From: Syngnathus acus
Taxonomy: Eukaryota; Chordata; Actinopteri; Syngnathiformes; Syngnathidae
Assembly: GCF_901709675.1 (NCBI RefSeq)
Contig: NC_051095.1
Location: forward strand, 8,149,956-8,213,955
Reading direction: 5' to 3'
Length of the DNA stretch: 64,000 bases
The position numbers were made by a program, and so were the translations under genes. Each line of letters begins with the position of its first letter. Position 1 is the first letter of the stretch. Below are positions 11,111 to 25,148 of the stretch, piece by piece. The notes below the pieces were generated by a model. That model saw only the letters and a program-made list of their open reading frames with translations, did not search any database and was not told the origin of the DNA.

Positions 11111-13626
11111 GAAAACCACACAGGACGAGTGTGCAGGTGAATAATTTAATATTGATTTTGCAATGTCATACTTGCTGCTACCCAACCATAACTGAGCCAA
11201 GGCACATATTTTACATTCAAAACAGTTGTGTGGTAAACCACCAAACCAAAATATGATAAGTAGATATACATGGTAATTAACTTCTTTAGAGCCTTTAGTT
11301 GTTCTACCTGTCAGTAAACATCGCTGGCATAAATAGATACATTATTTGGAGTAAATACATAATTCTCAGAGCAGATGGGTAATTTACAACAAACAGCACA
11401 CTGGATGTGAATCACTCTTACAAATGATCTGGATGAGGTGAACTGAAACACTGAAAACGAGACGTGGTCACGAAATGGGTGAATTAGCAACTGCGACCTT
11501 TCCAGCGTTTGCCCCAAAGTTGACAGGGATCGGTCACCCGTAAAAAAATAGATTTGAAGGATGAACTAGAAATCTACTCGGAATCCATACAGACTTGGTA
11601 GTAAACAGACACCCTTTTAAAGATTGGCGCCCACCAAATTAATTGTCTATGTCAATGGGGCCAGCCTTAAAAAAAATAACCCCGCATTTAATAACACCAC
11701 CAATGCTCATGAGAAATCTTGCAATGATCTTTTTGTTCCATGTACTCTTATTTGTTATTATTGAGTTAAAACAATAACCTCACCAAATCAAAACTTTGAC
11801 AACTGCATGAATAAAGTTTTACTTTTGAAGGTGGGACGATTGAGTAAGCGTGTAGGAACGGTCACTTTTACCACTGTAGTTTTTAAACCGTACTTTTTGT
11901 TGTATTATATGTATTAATTACAGAAAAGAAATGTTTGAAGTCGACCTACCTGACCAAAGGCAAATACCAGGTGCGACGTTTACGTTGACTGCAAAGTTGA
12001 TGTGTGTTACCTTCATGAGCCGCTGCCAAAATGTCAGGGAAAATTTCGTAGCTTCCCTTCCCGTTAACCTATCATTGATTGGGTTAAAAATAACAACATG
12101 AGTTTTCTTTTTGTTTTGTTTGGTAGAAGACCAAATAATTCCTTCACCAATGGGATGGGAAATGCAAGCTTGTGAAAGGGTGTGTGAGAGTCCTTGTGCA
12201 TAGCTATGAGCAGAATGTTATCCAGCAAGTTCAGCCAGAATCACAGACTCGATGCAACTGAAGAAAAAAAAAAAAAAATCCCAGAACTTGTTATGTCTCT
12301 GCAAATACCCCTGCTGGAAAGTGATTAAAACCAGAAAACCTTATAGTAATTTTTGGATAAGAAAGGGAAAACTCCTTCAAACCAGTCCGTAAACATGATT
12401 CAACTCGCTTTTGAGGCCTGCGTGTAACTTGTGTAAATATCGCAGTGTAGTTTGGCATCGTCTCGTAAATAGCTTGCATTTTTGTCCATTTCTATAAACA
12501 GAAGTTGTGAAACGATTGATAGTAAGTTGTTGTTAATGTTCTTGTTTTTAGAGCGAGCTTGTCAGAGAGTCAAAAACCTAAAGTTAGTATGCAAAGAAAT
12601 AATCAAAGTCAACGAATCATGTTAGTCAAGAATCCTGGAGAAAAAAAAAAGGACGTTATACAAGTACCAGGGGACATCAGAGGGAGAGAATGTCAGATGA
12701 GAGTAGTAGTTATGTTAATCAAGAATAAGGAGGAAATGGCTTTAGATAAGAGTCGCTAGGGCACAGGTGTCAAACTCAAGGCCCGGGGGCCAGATTCGGC
12801 CCGCCACATCATTTTATGTGGCCCGCGAAGACAATTGTGCATCAAATTCGTGTGTCATTACTAGAATTGCAAATTATCTTCACTTTTATTATCTTTTTTT
12901 TAGAAATATTTGACCAGTTTTTACTCATCTGATTTGAAAACGAGTTTGTTTTGCAGCTTTTACTGTATATATTTATACATTTATTTGGGTTGACAGTCCT
13001 AATGGCCCTCCGAAAGAAGCTATGACTACAATGCGGCCCGCGAAAGAAAAGAGTTTGACACCCCTGCGCTAGGGGATTGTGATTGTTCGTTAAGATTCAG
13101 AGAAAAATGATGTTCGATATGAATCAGGGAACAGTAATTGTGTGAGTCAAGGAAAAAGTATGGAGGAAAGGACTTAAGGAATGCGTTCTAAGTCATTAAT
13201 TCAGGGGAAATATATGTCGGATAAGAATCTGATCATTACCGGTCGTCATGTATCTGGCGACAATTTTTTTTTTTTTTTAGAATAATCAGAGACTAGGTGT
13301 GCTAGCCAAGAATAAATGAAATTAGTGAGACAACAGTCGGGAAAAGTCAGTTCTTCAAAAAAAGACGATCCAAGCAGTTTACTGGCAATCCCAATTGAAG
13401 TTTATAACTAATACAAAATAATAAAAAGCACATAAGTTAGCTTTGATGTCTGCTAGCCTAATGCTAATGCTAACACGTCATGAAAAACACTATTGGCAAG
13501 CTAAATATTAGCAGTGTTCTATCCCTTAAATCATTCGAGTGTTTTAAGTTGAGTGTGTCGGGCATCAGTGAATATATAATTTTTAAACAATTGGAAATTG
13601 AATAATAAGGTATGAGGTCGGCCTGC
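11111..13626. other. vgll1-adgrg4 intergenic region
   Basis: AT-rich sequence with no coding exon recognised. It holds the hAT-type MITE described separately (12762-13066), a poly(A) run at about 12264-12277 and a T run at 13265-13279. The region just upstream of 11110 presumably includes the vgll1 5' UTR intron and promoter, but no clear core promoter is visible. Confidence 0.4.
12762..13066. mobile_element. hAT-type non-autonomous DNA transposon (MITE)
   Basis: The terminal inverted repeats read CAGGTGTCAAACTC at the left and GAGTTTGACACCCCTG at the right. The element is flanked by a perfect 8-bp target duplication, CGCTAGGG, at 12754-12761 and 13067-13074. Eight-base duplications and CAGGGGTG-like ends are hallmarks of the hAT superfamily. 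The body carries the GGCCCGCG/CGCGGGCC-type subterminal motifs typical of this vertebrate MITE. There is no transposase frame. Diverged fragments of the same family occur near 2446-2520, 23700-23770 and 33411-33475. Confidence 0.88.
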
Positions 13627-16600
13627 TTACGGCCCTTTGTGGTTTTCTGTGCTAATGTCGGTTTTCGAAGTGTTTGTGAGCGAGGAGGTGTTGACGGAGA
13701 AGCTGGAGTTAATAAGATTCTCCTTTCTGCTGGGACCACCTGCTGTCGCGCTCCAGTCTGAACACATAAAACACACCAAGTGAACCTCAATTAGGGCACC
13801 CAGGGTGGAAATGATTTCCTCCATGAAAAAGCGAGTACGGACCTGAACGCTTGGTGAGTCTTAAAGCGCCGCAGCACAAATACATTCTCCATTGTTTCTG
13901 CACGTTTTCTTTCATCAGACAGTGGAAGAGGAAAACAAAGAACCCTGCGGAAGAGAGAAAGAAAACTTTATGAAGCATCACACTAAATGATTTTCTCTGA
14001 AGTTGTAGCATGGGGGTCCCCAACAGTGTTGCCACGATTACTTTAAAAAAGTAACTGATGATGACTTGACCTTAAAGGTTTTGAGCTATTTTAAAGCAGT
14101 CTGTTTTGACTTGACATATTTAACATATTTTACTAATATTCATCCTTTTTCTGGACGAGTCACTGTTTGTGAAGCTAGCTAAAATTGGCCAACAGTCAAT
14201 TATGAAAAATGCAAAAAGTGACAACACTTGTGGAAACTGTCCTTTGGCATTTTATCAGTCTGTCCTTAAAATGAGTCTGTTTTTTGTTTTTTTTATCTTT
14301 ACCCTGCAAAGAGTTGAAGATGGTAAACAGGTACATCATGGTCTCTCTAGCTTCTCCAAGGGAGACGAAGCCTATGATCCAGGTGAGACCCAGCAGAACG
14401 GTGAGACTGGCCACTGCCCTCAAGTCCTTCATGGCACTACGACTGCTGGTTGACGACACCCTTTTTTTGGCGGACATCTTCCGGATCTGACGCAGAACCA
14501 CCACGAAGACGGACACGTTGCACAGCAGGACCAGCAGGATGAAGGCCACCACCGTCACGTAGAAGTAGGTGTCGGCCTTCATCCAGCAGCTAGATACAAA
14601 ATCCCGGCCGGACGTCACGTTCTTTAAGGTGGGAGCATTATGTACAATCGATAGTACCAAAGACTCAAATTGCATCTCAAAATATCAAAAGTATGGGTGG
14701 AACCAATGACAAAGAGGGTATTTTTTTTCTAAATGTATGAAAGAAAAGAAAATTGGCTGCAGCAAAAAGGGACATTTTGATCCAGAAAAAAAGTGTGGGT
14801 GCATGAGCACCAGCTGGTGTGCCTGTCATTAGACATAAAAGTGTTTTACTATCATTTAATATGTTTGGCAAAAAATCATAACCTTATGAAAAAATTGCTG
14901 CGTAGGCTGCTATATTACTTACAATTGGTTGGTAAATGTACCCTCCGCGGCAGGTGCGGTGGCCTGAATGTTCACATAGGCGTTTTTATTTATAGCCAGC
15001 ACCAAGCTGACAATGACCAGAGGAACACCTGTAAGATACGGGCACATTTCCTCAACCCTCCCATTTGGGAATGGTTTCATTCAGATGCAAGCTAGTGGAC
15101 CGATCATCAGACGCTGAATCGGGACATTGTTAAAGGTTTGAATGCCTTGAGGGTATCAAATTGTTCATGGTTGACATTTCTACGACTTTTCCTTACCCCA
15201 GCCGACAGCGCAGAACTTAAGGATGTAGGCAGGCACGTAAGTGTTGAACACCTTGACCAGAGCGAAGTACATATGGACGGCCTCAAGCGCCATCCAGGTG
15301 AAGGAGGCCAGCAGGAAGTAGTGTAGCGCCGCAGCGGTGATGATGCACAAGCTGTAGTCGGAAAAGGACGAGAGCCACGAGTCCAGTAGGAAAAGCAAAG
15401 TCAGTCCCAGCAAGGCGGCCGACAGGTTGATGAGAATTTTTGACGGGTAGTCACGGCGAAGCTTTCTGAAATGAAGTGAATGTTAAATGCTAGGCACTAA
15501 TGACCTCACTTGAGTTTTGAATTGGGATGACTCACTCAAAAGCAAGGTAAGTGAGGAGAGTGATTCCCAAAAAGATGGCAGATATGCCGCAACCAATGTA
15601 TGAGATGACGGTTAAAATGTGACTGTCAGCCTCGCTGATAGGAGCTCTGGACACATCCTGGAATCCAGAAGAGAAATATAATTGATCCGTGTTAACTCCC
15701 TGTGTGGCCATAGATGCTTATTTGATCATCCCTGCCAAGAAAGGCTTTCTTTCATAAAAACTTCACATCCAGTATGACTCACCAGCAGCAGAGCAAAATG
15801 TGTGAGGTGCTCACACAGACATGTGGTCTGGTAAGGCGAAAGAGGCCGGGTTTCACAACCCACGTTGCTCCATCCACCCCGCCCACCTGACACACACACA
15901 AATATTATCAGCGGGCGGACAAATCCCTGCACTTTGATTTGCTGTTCCACCAGAAAGCTCCATTTATCTCACCGGAAACCTTTGAGACCCAGCACAAGCT
16001 CACCGTTTTTTTGGAAATCCCAAAACACACATTTCACATTGTCATCATCCTAAAAAAAAAAAAGATTATTTTAGTCATCCTGAAATTTCTGAAAATACCA
16101 ATAGCGCAAAGTTTTTATGAGTAGCACATACAGTACGGGCTCACCTGTTTGGCTTTGTGATGACGTAGCGTGATGACCACTCTTTCGTCATTGATCAGGT
16201 TGCTAACGTGGCTGCCGTTGATGCTCGCGGAAACTATATAAGAGTTCAACATCAGGTTGCTGTGAGAAGTTGCATTGGCTGTTTGGGGGTCCTGTTGATG
16301 TTGCAAAAAAAAAAAAATCGGTTACTGTCGCAATCTCTTCCCTTAGTGTGTCTAATATGAACCAAAACCTGAACTAAAAACCAAGGTACGACTGAACTGT
16401 GATTTTTAACATAGCATTTAATCTTATTGTTACAACCTTCGTCCTAAGGGCAACCATATCAACAATGTAGCCCATAAGGAAAAGAAAGTCTTATTAAGGT
16501 CATTTGTACATAGCACACGAGAGATAAGAGTACAAAGTTCTTTTTTAATGTAGGCTAATGATCAGAAATTAGGTCAAGCTAGCTGCTTGCTTACTTAGAT

Positions 16601-19600
16601 AGCCTAACTACAAAAGGCTGTCTTGATTATTTCATGGTGATGCAGCAATATTGTGTCATCACAGAATGCTGTAAAGAGAGGCAGGACAAAATCAACTTGG
16701 ACAAAACAAGATTTACATAAGCATACCTGGAAGAGATCTTGTGTTCCATAGAATTGAAACTGGACCCGGGTTTTATTTCTCTGTCCAGGTGAAAGGAAGT
16801 TGTAAAGAGTAGAGGGCAGTGATATGGTCGCATTTGCCTCGGAAATTGGTTTGCCCTCATAACTCTGGTTGACGAGTACCTGAAAAAAACAAAAATGATT
16901 CCTCATTAGAACTAGACATGTATACATTTGTAGTCGACTGTACCACATTCTCGGTGTTACATTTGGCTCCTGGATCGAAGACTTGGAGACTACTCTGAAG
17001 GTGAGGCCGTTGAATCCCTCGCGATTCACGTCGATCATGGACAGAGCCACTGACGGGGCGGTCAAACTTAGCGATTCATTCGGAAATTCCATCTTGTTGC
17101 CCATTTTATCCGTCAGATTCAGGACACTATTTTGGCAAAGGGATGGATGAAAACAAATACACCAAGTTGAGCGCACGGTTCACACCGTGCATCTATTTCC
17201 TTACCTGACAGCAACCGGGGCCATGTCCGTGCCAGAAATCAAGATGTCGGAGAAAACGTGAACAATGTTGTCGCCGAGTGCCGGCGTTACGGTGGTGACG
17301 TTTACCACCTGATTGAGTTTCTCCACCACCGTGTTGAGCTCGGAGGGAGGAAGCTGTGTGGCGTTGCTCAGTGTGGTGTTTACCAGGGCCTGGATTACAT
17401 CCACGACTTCGGCAGCGTTTTCTAAAAAGTGCAAGTGATTTGACTCCAACTTGAAATTCCCAGTTTGGCCTGTTTGGAATGGAATCGGCGTCTGACACGT
17501 AATTGCTCCTCTTACCAGTCGTGACGTTGAGATTTTCAAGGTCAGAAATGGAGCCCAGCGGACTGCAATTTTTCATATCTGGTTGGGCCCAGCTGGTTGT
17601 GTCGTTTTCGAGGTGTAATTCGCTGAGAACAATCAGATGACGGACATTTTTTTTTTTTGAGTTACTCGTCCAGGTTTAATATGTCACTTATTTCACACAG
17701 ACGTAGATGAACTACTCAAGCTATACCACGATTGAGGCGTGTGCCGAGCAGAAGAACCGTCTCCAGGGAAATGTATTCTGCTGACCCAGGTTGACGGCGT
17801 ATATATGGAGTAAATAGTCCTATACGAAAATAATTCTCGCCAGCATCATCCAAGATAAATGTTGGCAGAGATGACTAAACCCCACGTTGACGCTATAATC
17901 CCTGCCATAGTCTTTATTACTCCATGACTTTTAATATTTACCCAAGAGAAGGTGTATAAATGAAAGTCTCAATTGGATGGGAGATCCGCATCGCTAAAAA
18001 AAAGGCTTTTTTGACTCGAGCAACCAGTTCAGGGTGCACATAGCTAGGATAGTTCACCCGAAACCATAAAAAGTAGTATTGACAAAAATAAATGACTGAA
18101 TATTTGTTAAACTAATAGTTGACATGAGGTCTTACCAGAGCCTGGAGGCTCGCTGCGAGCTTGGCTTTTGGCACTCCATAATCTGAGTTTGTTGAGCAGT
18201 GCTTTCAGGCCAAAAGTAATCCCCGTAGAGTGTCTTTGTCAAGTCCTCGAAACAATTTTGAGGATCTGAAAGAGAAAAAGAACACATTGTTACCATTTTA
18301 CACAATAACTGCAGGGAAACCCTTCAAGTAAAATACCAACATGTCAACATAATATTGTGAAGGAATAAATCTTGGCATGTACTTTGCTTTTCCTTTGGCT
18401 CATTACTGGCAACATTTTATTTATGTATTTTGCAGAAAGCATGTCGCCAAGGCGACCGGGAATTGTTCGTAATTGTGAAAAACAAAATGCATGCTAGTAT
18501 CCCACCTTGGAATAGATTTTTATAGATAGATTTTTATTTTATAGATTTATTTTATAGATATTTTTATTATTTACAATGGCAAAAATGTGTTAAGTTTGAC
18601 CTTTGAGGTTCTAATTGTCACTTTGGGGGACAAAAGATGTTTGTGTACCTACATATTTGTTTGAGCGTCAGAGCTGTAGTTTGAATCATATCAGATCCAG
18701 TTTCGTTCGTGGGCATCAACGTGGCATTTATGAAAGACTTAATTTCCTCAACGTGGTTTGTGCTGTAATCCTGAACATGGAAGTCACACGTGTACCTGTT
18801 GATGAAACACACAACACATCATTTTATATAAGGGGAAAACAGATTCAGCTGACAAAAGAGTCACCTACTGTCTGAGTTGCTCATGGAAGCGCTACGAGAA
18901 AGGAAAGCAGAGATTTGCATTGATCAAAGATGAATATTTGAAAATTACTCTACGACTGTTTATCCACTCTCACCGGTTGAACGTCAACTCTCTCGGCATT
19001 CCTGTGGACACACAATCAATTCGGAAAAATACTTTTTATTCAATCTAAGCTCACGGATGAGTCATCATGACGCACCTCAATGCACCTTCCACGATGACGA
19101 CATTCCATACGAGCGTAGTTCCTTTGGCTTCCAGCTTTTCTTTTAACTTTTGACACGGGAGAAGTCATTGAGTGCAAATTGCATCCAAATGCATTCCAAC
19201 AGGTTTCTTTCTGATGTTCTTACCCACTGCTCGATGATTTTCTCTGGTTTTGTGGCAGTCCCGTTGAAATTCAATTTGAGCTTGACCCTCAGATACACAT
19301 CTGCTTCGACTGAAGGGCCATAAAAAATAATAACCCTTAGATACATAAGTGGGTCTAAAATGATTAAAACCCTAACCCGAGATTAAAACCTTAGTTCGAA
19401 ACCCTAACCCTAGTTTGAACCCCAAACCCTAGTTTTAAACCCTGGTTTGAATCCCTAACCCTAGTACGAAACCCTACTTTGAAACCCTAACTCTAGTTTT
19501 AAACCCTCCTTTGAAACCCTACTTTGAAACTCACTTAACCATTGCGCTTTGGTGGAAAGATGACACAAAATGGCATAACTTTTTATTGCCAAAAGCAATA

Positions 19601-21930
19601 CTCTCAAACAGTCCAACGTATGCATCGTTGTTCTGCTCGCTTACCAAATGGGGACACAGAGGTTGGGGCCTGCGTTGTCACAGGTGATGATGACTCTATA
19701 TAAAAAGATAAAGTGACAGAGTTGGTATATGACAATGTACACACATTGACGTATTTGAGGTCAATAATCATGAAGTCGAGTCAATATTTGACAGAGACGA
19801 ATATTAACGCGATACTAAGGGCTGTTTATGACTTCCGACTCACCCACAGGCAGCACACGGATGCTGTTGGGTTCCGCCGTCAGGAGGAACGCGCCATTGG
19901 AGAAAGTCCATCTCAGCTTTTTGGAAATGTTAGCCTGAACCACTTGGACACTTGCAGCAGGATCCACCACGATGTCGACTTCTGAGCTAAAACTTCATTT
20001 GAAACATGCTCGACATGTTAAAGTGAGAAACATGACACAGTCACTAAGAATATTTCATTTCAACTGATAGTGGTGTCTTGAGGTACAAGTGCAACGGAGT
20101 GAACACAAACGGTGCAGCAACACATGTGTACACGACAAAATAAGAGTACTCACAGTAATGTATTCTTTACCCCACTAAGAATTAGTGGTGAACTGATGAG
20201 CTGAGAGGAGCTGAGACATCTCAGTCATGGTGATTTTAATTATGAGCGACGCCACACAATGAGTTAAACTCGTATCTCAAGGCGCCACTGTATTTTTATT
20301 ATGGAAAATTCAACTCACCATTTGTTACAAGCAGTGGGTGACACAGTGATGGATTCCTGGAAAAATCAGATACATATAAAAAAAAACATTTTTGGGGTAC
20401 ATTACATTTTCTTTACACAAAATTCTAATATAAATAATAATGGATAATGCTAATTGTAATTGAGGTCCGAGTAGTTGCTTTTTATTTGCGTTTTCACCAC
20501 TGCCACAACCACAATAGAAGTTGCGCATATTTAAAAGATAGATAGATGGTCATCAAGATGGTCGCTTCCGACTGCCTATTTCTGTACCTGAGGTCGTTGC
20601 ACGTTGCATGTGGGACTGCTTGGAAACAGAGATGACACAATTAAATTCTGTACCATGTGACTCCCTTTCGGCAAGTCCCGTTCAATCTCAGGGAAAAGTT
20701 ACCTGCTAGGTGAGTCTACAGACACGCCGCGGATGGAAATGCCATGCGGGAAAACACTTTCCATCTGATAAGAGACAGCGGCAAATGTTAATTTGACAGA
20801 TATTTTCCACATAACGCGACTATTTCCTTCATACCCAATTTCTGGTGATATTCGTTAGCGACCCGGAGCAATTTCCTTGCTGCTTTGTCTGGCTGAGGGA
20901 TGACTGCATTTTGATTTTGAAAAAGGACCATGCTATAAAAAACAAAATAAGCGCTTTAAAATAAAACATTCAGCTTTAAATTATGCCAATGACACATTAG
21001 ATATTTTTTCAGGATTTTTTTTTTTTCTTCATAAACATTTTAATGTGTCTCGGTACCACTGACCTATATGAAACAAATACTGTTGTTTATCTTCTTACCA
21101 CAGTGCAGGTTGTCATCTTTCTCCGCGGGGCAGTCATGTTTCCACTGGCGCAGGTCCCAGCTCACAACATCTCCATCCGCACACGTCCGCCGCCTCAGCT
21201 CCTCCTCGCTCCATTCGCTGGCCCACATCCTGAACTGGCTGATCTCCCCCAAGAGGTTGTTCCCATTCTCTACTTGGACGGCGCCACTGGCATCCACATA
21301 GTGAGATACCCCCAAAGTCAGGGTGCCGTTCTGAGCCAAATGCTGTTGTCCCTTTTCTAAAAAGGCCTCACTGTGCATGGTTCCGTTCAGAAAGAGCCGT
21401 AGCCTACTGGACCTCCCGGACCAGGTGAGGCAGACTGAAAACCATTGCTGCACCGTTAATTGTAAATCCAGACTCCATTCTTGTCCGAAGAGCAAAACCA
21501 CCAGCTGTGACCCGGTGCCCTTCAGGCCCAACTCCACATGTTGACTTCCCGGAGCTTTGTAGACAAAAGCAGTCCATTCTGTGTCGTAGGAGCGTCTCAG
21601 TAGCATGCATACGCTCAGCTTCTGCAATGGGGGCACCACTGTGTCAGGATGCAGCTGCCACACGCATGGACGATGTCTGAAGTGGACCTTCTTGCCCCAC
21701 AGGCTGCTGCTACTCGAGGCTGATGCAAACACAGATCAATTTCTAGTCAATTTACAGGCGTACGTTTTCACAACACATGTTGTTAAATGGATGCAAGATC
21801 CGTCAAGAATCAAAATGCGTTTATTCTTAAAAAAAAAATGCTATTTCAAGAACGACTTACGTGAAGCCAGAAGACAAACTGAGAGGAGCAAGCAAGCGGT
21901 CAAGGAAGGTAAACATGTCACAGAGTTCAT
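13627..21930 (-). CDS. adgrg4: adhesion G protein-coupled receptor G4 (short-stalk form), 27 coding exons
   Basis: Exons, in transcript order: 21930-21861, 21719-21099, 20932-20835, 20764-20703, 20618-20588, 20356-20319, 19986-19844, 19695-19645, 19309-19224, 19146-19076, 19001-18974, 18891-18869, 18795-18653, 18265-18136, 17622-17516, 17421-17205, 17126-16961, 16879-16727, 16291-16145, 16049-16004, 15886-15783, 15657-15536, 15465-15197, 15028-14923, 14589-14303, 13944-13843, 13757-13627; 1183 aa, every junction in frame. The start [10 protein letters not shown] leads into a signal peptide ending [12 protein letters not shown] pentraxin/LamG-like domain follows (about residues 25-235), then a short S/T/P linker, a SEA/GAIN-like region rich in N-glycosylation sequons, and a GPS with [15 protein letters not shown] and [13 protein letters not shown], including the cleavable HL-T. 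Seven helices end in [11 protein letters not shown] and KENVQKQW, before a Ser/Thr-rich tail. The pentraxin domain and linkage to map7d3 favour ADGRG4 over ADGRG2. The human protein is about 3,000 aa, mostly mucin-like stalk that is absent here. Confidence 0.92.
19354..19540. repeat. degenerate CCCTAA (telomere-like) repeats in adgrg4 intron
   Basis: Repeated variants of GAAACCCTAACCCTAGTTT occur, with ten or more ACCCTA-like hexamers interspersed with tagtttgaa/ttttaaa spacers. This is an interstitial telomere-like or derived minisatellite lying between the exons at 19645-19695 and 19224-19309. Confidence 0.75.
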
Positions 21931-24900
21931 CGCAGCTGAAAATCCGGCACATCCGAAACGATCAAACGATCTGTTACAACACAAAAAAAGTGATAAATTC
22001 GCATTCAATTTTCTATAATAAACTCAAATTAGTGTTTGGAAGCCTTAGCATTATTGTCCACTTACCACTCCGGCCTGGTTTGAAGTCAAATTTGTTTAAC
22101 AAGTTTTTGAACAGATTGAACCGGGAGATTATCACATGAAGGAGGAGTGTTAGCTGTGCATAAGACGTCACCCCCCCGCACCCTCTATTATTGAGCTTCT
22201 GGAGTTATTCATTAAACTCCGGCAATAAGCATAACCAGCAAGACGGATAACAGTAAAGCCTGTGGACTTGTTCACTCTGGTCATCATAAAACTTTGCAAA
22301 CAGCCAATGTAATTTTCTGCTGCCTCACAGTTATTGTCAAACAATGACTTGTCAAACAAATCTAATCGGGCCTTCTGTGTCGTCGTCTACGTTTGCCTTT
22401 TTTGTGACTTTGACTTTACATTGTGTAAAAGTAAAGCAGCATCAACATTGTTCTAATCAATACACTCAAAAGGACTCTATTGCGCTAATGCTAGCTACTG
22501 CTCATATAACGTAAATAACGATTTTCGGCCCGTACATTATTTTGATTGATGTTAGCGAGGAAGGGATTTCTTATGGGCGCAAGTGTCAGACACATCCTCC
22601 CCCCTTCCACTTTTATGGCACACCTGTAGATCAGGAATTGCAGGTGGACTGTTTGTGTAACATAACTTAATTTATGCTTGTTTGCTGAGTTGTTTGTTCC
22701 AAATCCATACCGTGCCTCGCTTCCAGGTCTGCAAAAAGTGACCAGGCAGACTGTATGTTGACCATTGTTTTTCTGTGGCTTTTGGGTTTATTCCATTTCC
22801 TTGCCGCCCTTGGAATAATGACAATAACGACATTCTGATTCTAAGTAGCCTTTTGTGCTTGAGCTGGGACATTCAGGCATAAAATGGAACTGTTGTATTC
22901 TGACGGGGATTTTGCCTTTATTATCTTCTCATGTTCGCTTTGAAGTACTTGAGTTTTGATTGGCTTATGTTTGGCTTTTCCCTTGACTCACTAGATTTCT
23001 TTTAACTTTTGGATGTGTGTCGCTTAATCAACTCAAATCAGGGTTCGGATTAGGGTTAGAGTTAAGGGGTACTGCTGCACCCTGGTTCAGCTCGAATGAC
23101 AGTTGCCAGGATACAAGAGGTTCATACAAGCGAGCTCTGTTTCTGGTACACTTTTGTTAACAGATGGATTAAAAAAGGGACACCTATTGCTTTAGAGTTC
23201 TATGCTTCGACAAAACCAACTGGAACTAGAGTCCCACATGCGTTTTAGCTTCCTGTTTACCGTGTCAAACAGATGAAAGTACCCTGTGGCGAAAGCATGT
23301 GAGACGGACCAGAACAGAGGCGATAGTGTTCATGGTGAGGCAGCGAAAACATAAGTGCAATGAGATAATGTGATGTTCTCTCATTCCGAGGAGTTCTTCA
23401 TCGGACAGGGAGCTTTTCTTGTATTCTTAACATCTGCAGATTCTTCAATCCGGGTAAGGTTTATACTTCTTGTATCGCCTCAATTGATATAGTGTGACAA
23501 GTCAGAGGCATTACTTGCTAGTTGTGAATTCATTAAATGCATATAGTTCTATAAAAGTTAGACCTCATCAACTGTTTACATATTTAATACCTTGTTTGAT
23601 GTTGTACAAATTACCCCTCGCCCTCATTGATAGTCATCGATTTAAGCCAGTGATTTCCAGTGTAGTACTAGTATCACTAGTGTGATGGCACCCTCTAGTG
23701 CACATGTGTCAAACTCAAGGTCCGGGTGCCAGATATGGCCTGCCACACGAGTTTATGAGGTCCACGCAAACTTAGTGTTTATGCTTTCTTTTTTCAAAAT
23801 ATAGATTTGTTGTTTTCATTTTGGTAGGCAATCTATATGGAAATCACAAATTTTCTTTACTTCATTTGATCTTGCAAATATTTTTTTTCACCAAATGTTT
23901 CCTTTTTTCCTTAACTAAGCATTAGTTGTATTGGATCAAACATTTTCAGGACTTTGAAATTCAGTTTTTTGTTTGTAGTATAAATGATTAAAAAAAAACA
24001 ATTGCAAGGGCATATTGTGACATACTTTTCAGACTTTTTTGTACAGTACATTTACATTTAATTTTTAAAAACTGTTCTTCATATTTGCATTCTAGTACAT
24101 CTTTATTTGCATTTCATGTGCAATGCATTTTAATTGAATCATCATGTGCATTTCTTTCCTCCGATGGATAGCGCAATGTAATGTCACAGTGACTTACAAT
24201 ACTACGAAATATTTTCAGGTCTTCTTATCGAAATATTGCCTTTTTCGGCCAACTATATTTTATTGTTGATGGTGGTACTTGGAGAACTAAGTAAACCGTT
24301 TAGGAAGTAGTGACCCAACATTTACAGTAGGGGACGCGCTTGACTCTTATGAAAGTTCTTTTACTCTGTCCCGCCCCTCACATGATTGATTATTAGCAGA
24401 ATGAAAGAATCCAGCTCTATGCGGGTTTCCTGTATAACGATTGTTGAGATTATTTTTGCTTTTTTACTTATTATACTTTTTTCCCCTTCAAAAGTAAATT
24501 ATTGCCACGAGCACATGCGTATTTAATAATCAAACATTTAATCTACTGTGAATACGTGTAGGTTTCATTTGCAGTTGTAACAATATACATTGATCCACTT
24601 ATTGTTGCATTTGTATGTGACTCCGATCTTACTCATATTATAGAGTATGCAAAAACAACAACAATATCAATGGAATACAGTAAACATTACTTAAGTACAA
24701 ATACAACACCTTTGTAGTACAATACATTTGCATTAAATCTGATAAGAAAGTGCACATAAAAAACCTTTATGAGCAACATTAAAAATTAAACAAAGATGGA
24801 TTCATTATTTAAGCACCGTTTTTATTTTCAAGCAAAGTGGTAGCGTCCAAACTGTGATAAAGTTAGATGAATACATTTGAATATATCACAATAGAAATAA

Positions 24901-25148
24901 AACGTGCCTTTTTTAATGTTCGAGAACCACTTTTCTCGGCTTCTACGAACTTCTTTTTCCCGGAAACGATACACGGTGTTGCTCTTGATTTAATCGCTGC
25001 TCTTTGACGTCCACGTCTCCCTGGTGTCCGGTCCCAGCTTGACGACTGCCTCCCTGCCTGCCAGCTCGCTACCGGTCGGCCGCGATGTGTTACTCACCCC
25101 CGTTCTAGAAAAGAAAGAAGAAACGCACTTGGGAGTAAACTTATAGGA
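21931..25148. other. adgrg4-map7d3 divergent intergenic region
   Basis: The two genes are transcribed away from each other. No coding exon is recognised. A worn hAT-MITE fragment (gtgtcaaactcaaggtccgg) starts near 23707. The last ~200 bp before 25149 becomes GC-richer (24960-25110) and is the probable CpG-type promoter and 5' UTR of map7d3. No TATA box is obvious. Confidence 0.45.

Noticed and set aside
11111-13626. HTATSF1 or BRS3 orthologue expected from the human gene order
   Set aside because: I found no RRM or bombesin-receptor coding segments in either strand between vgll1 and adgrg4, so they appear absent from this block.
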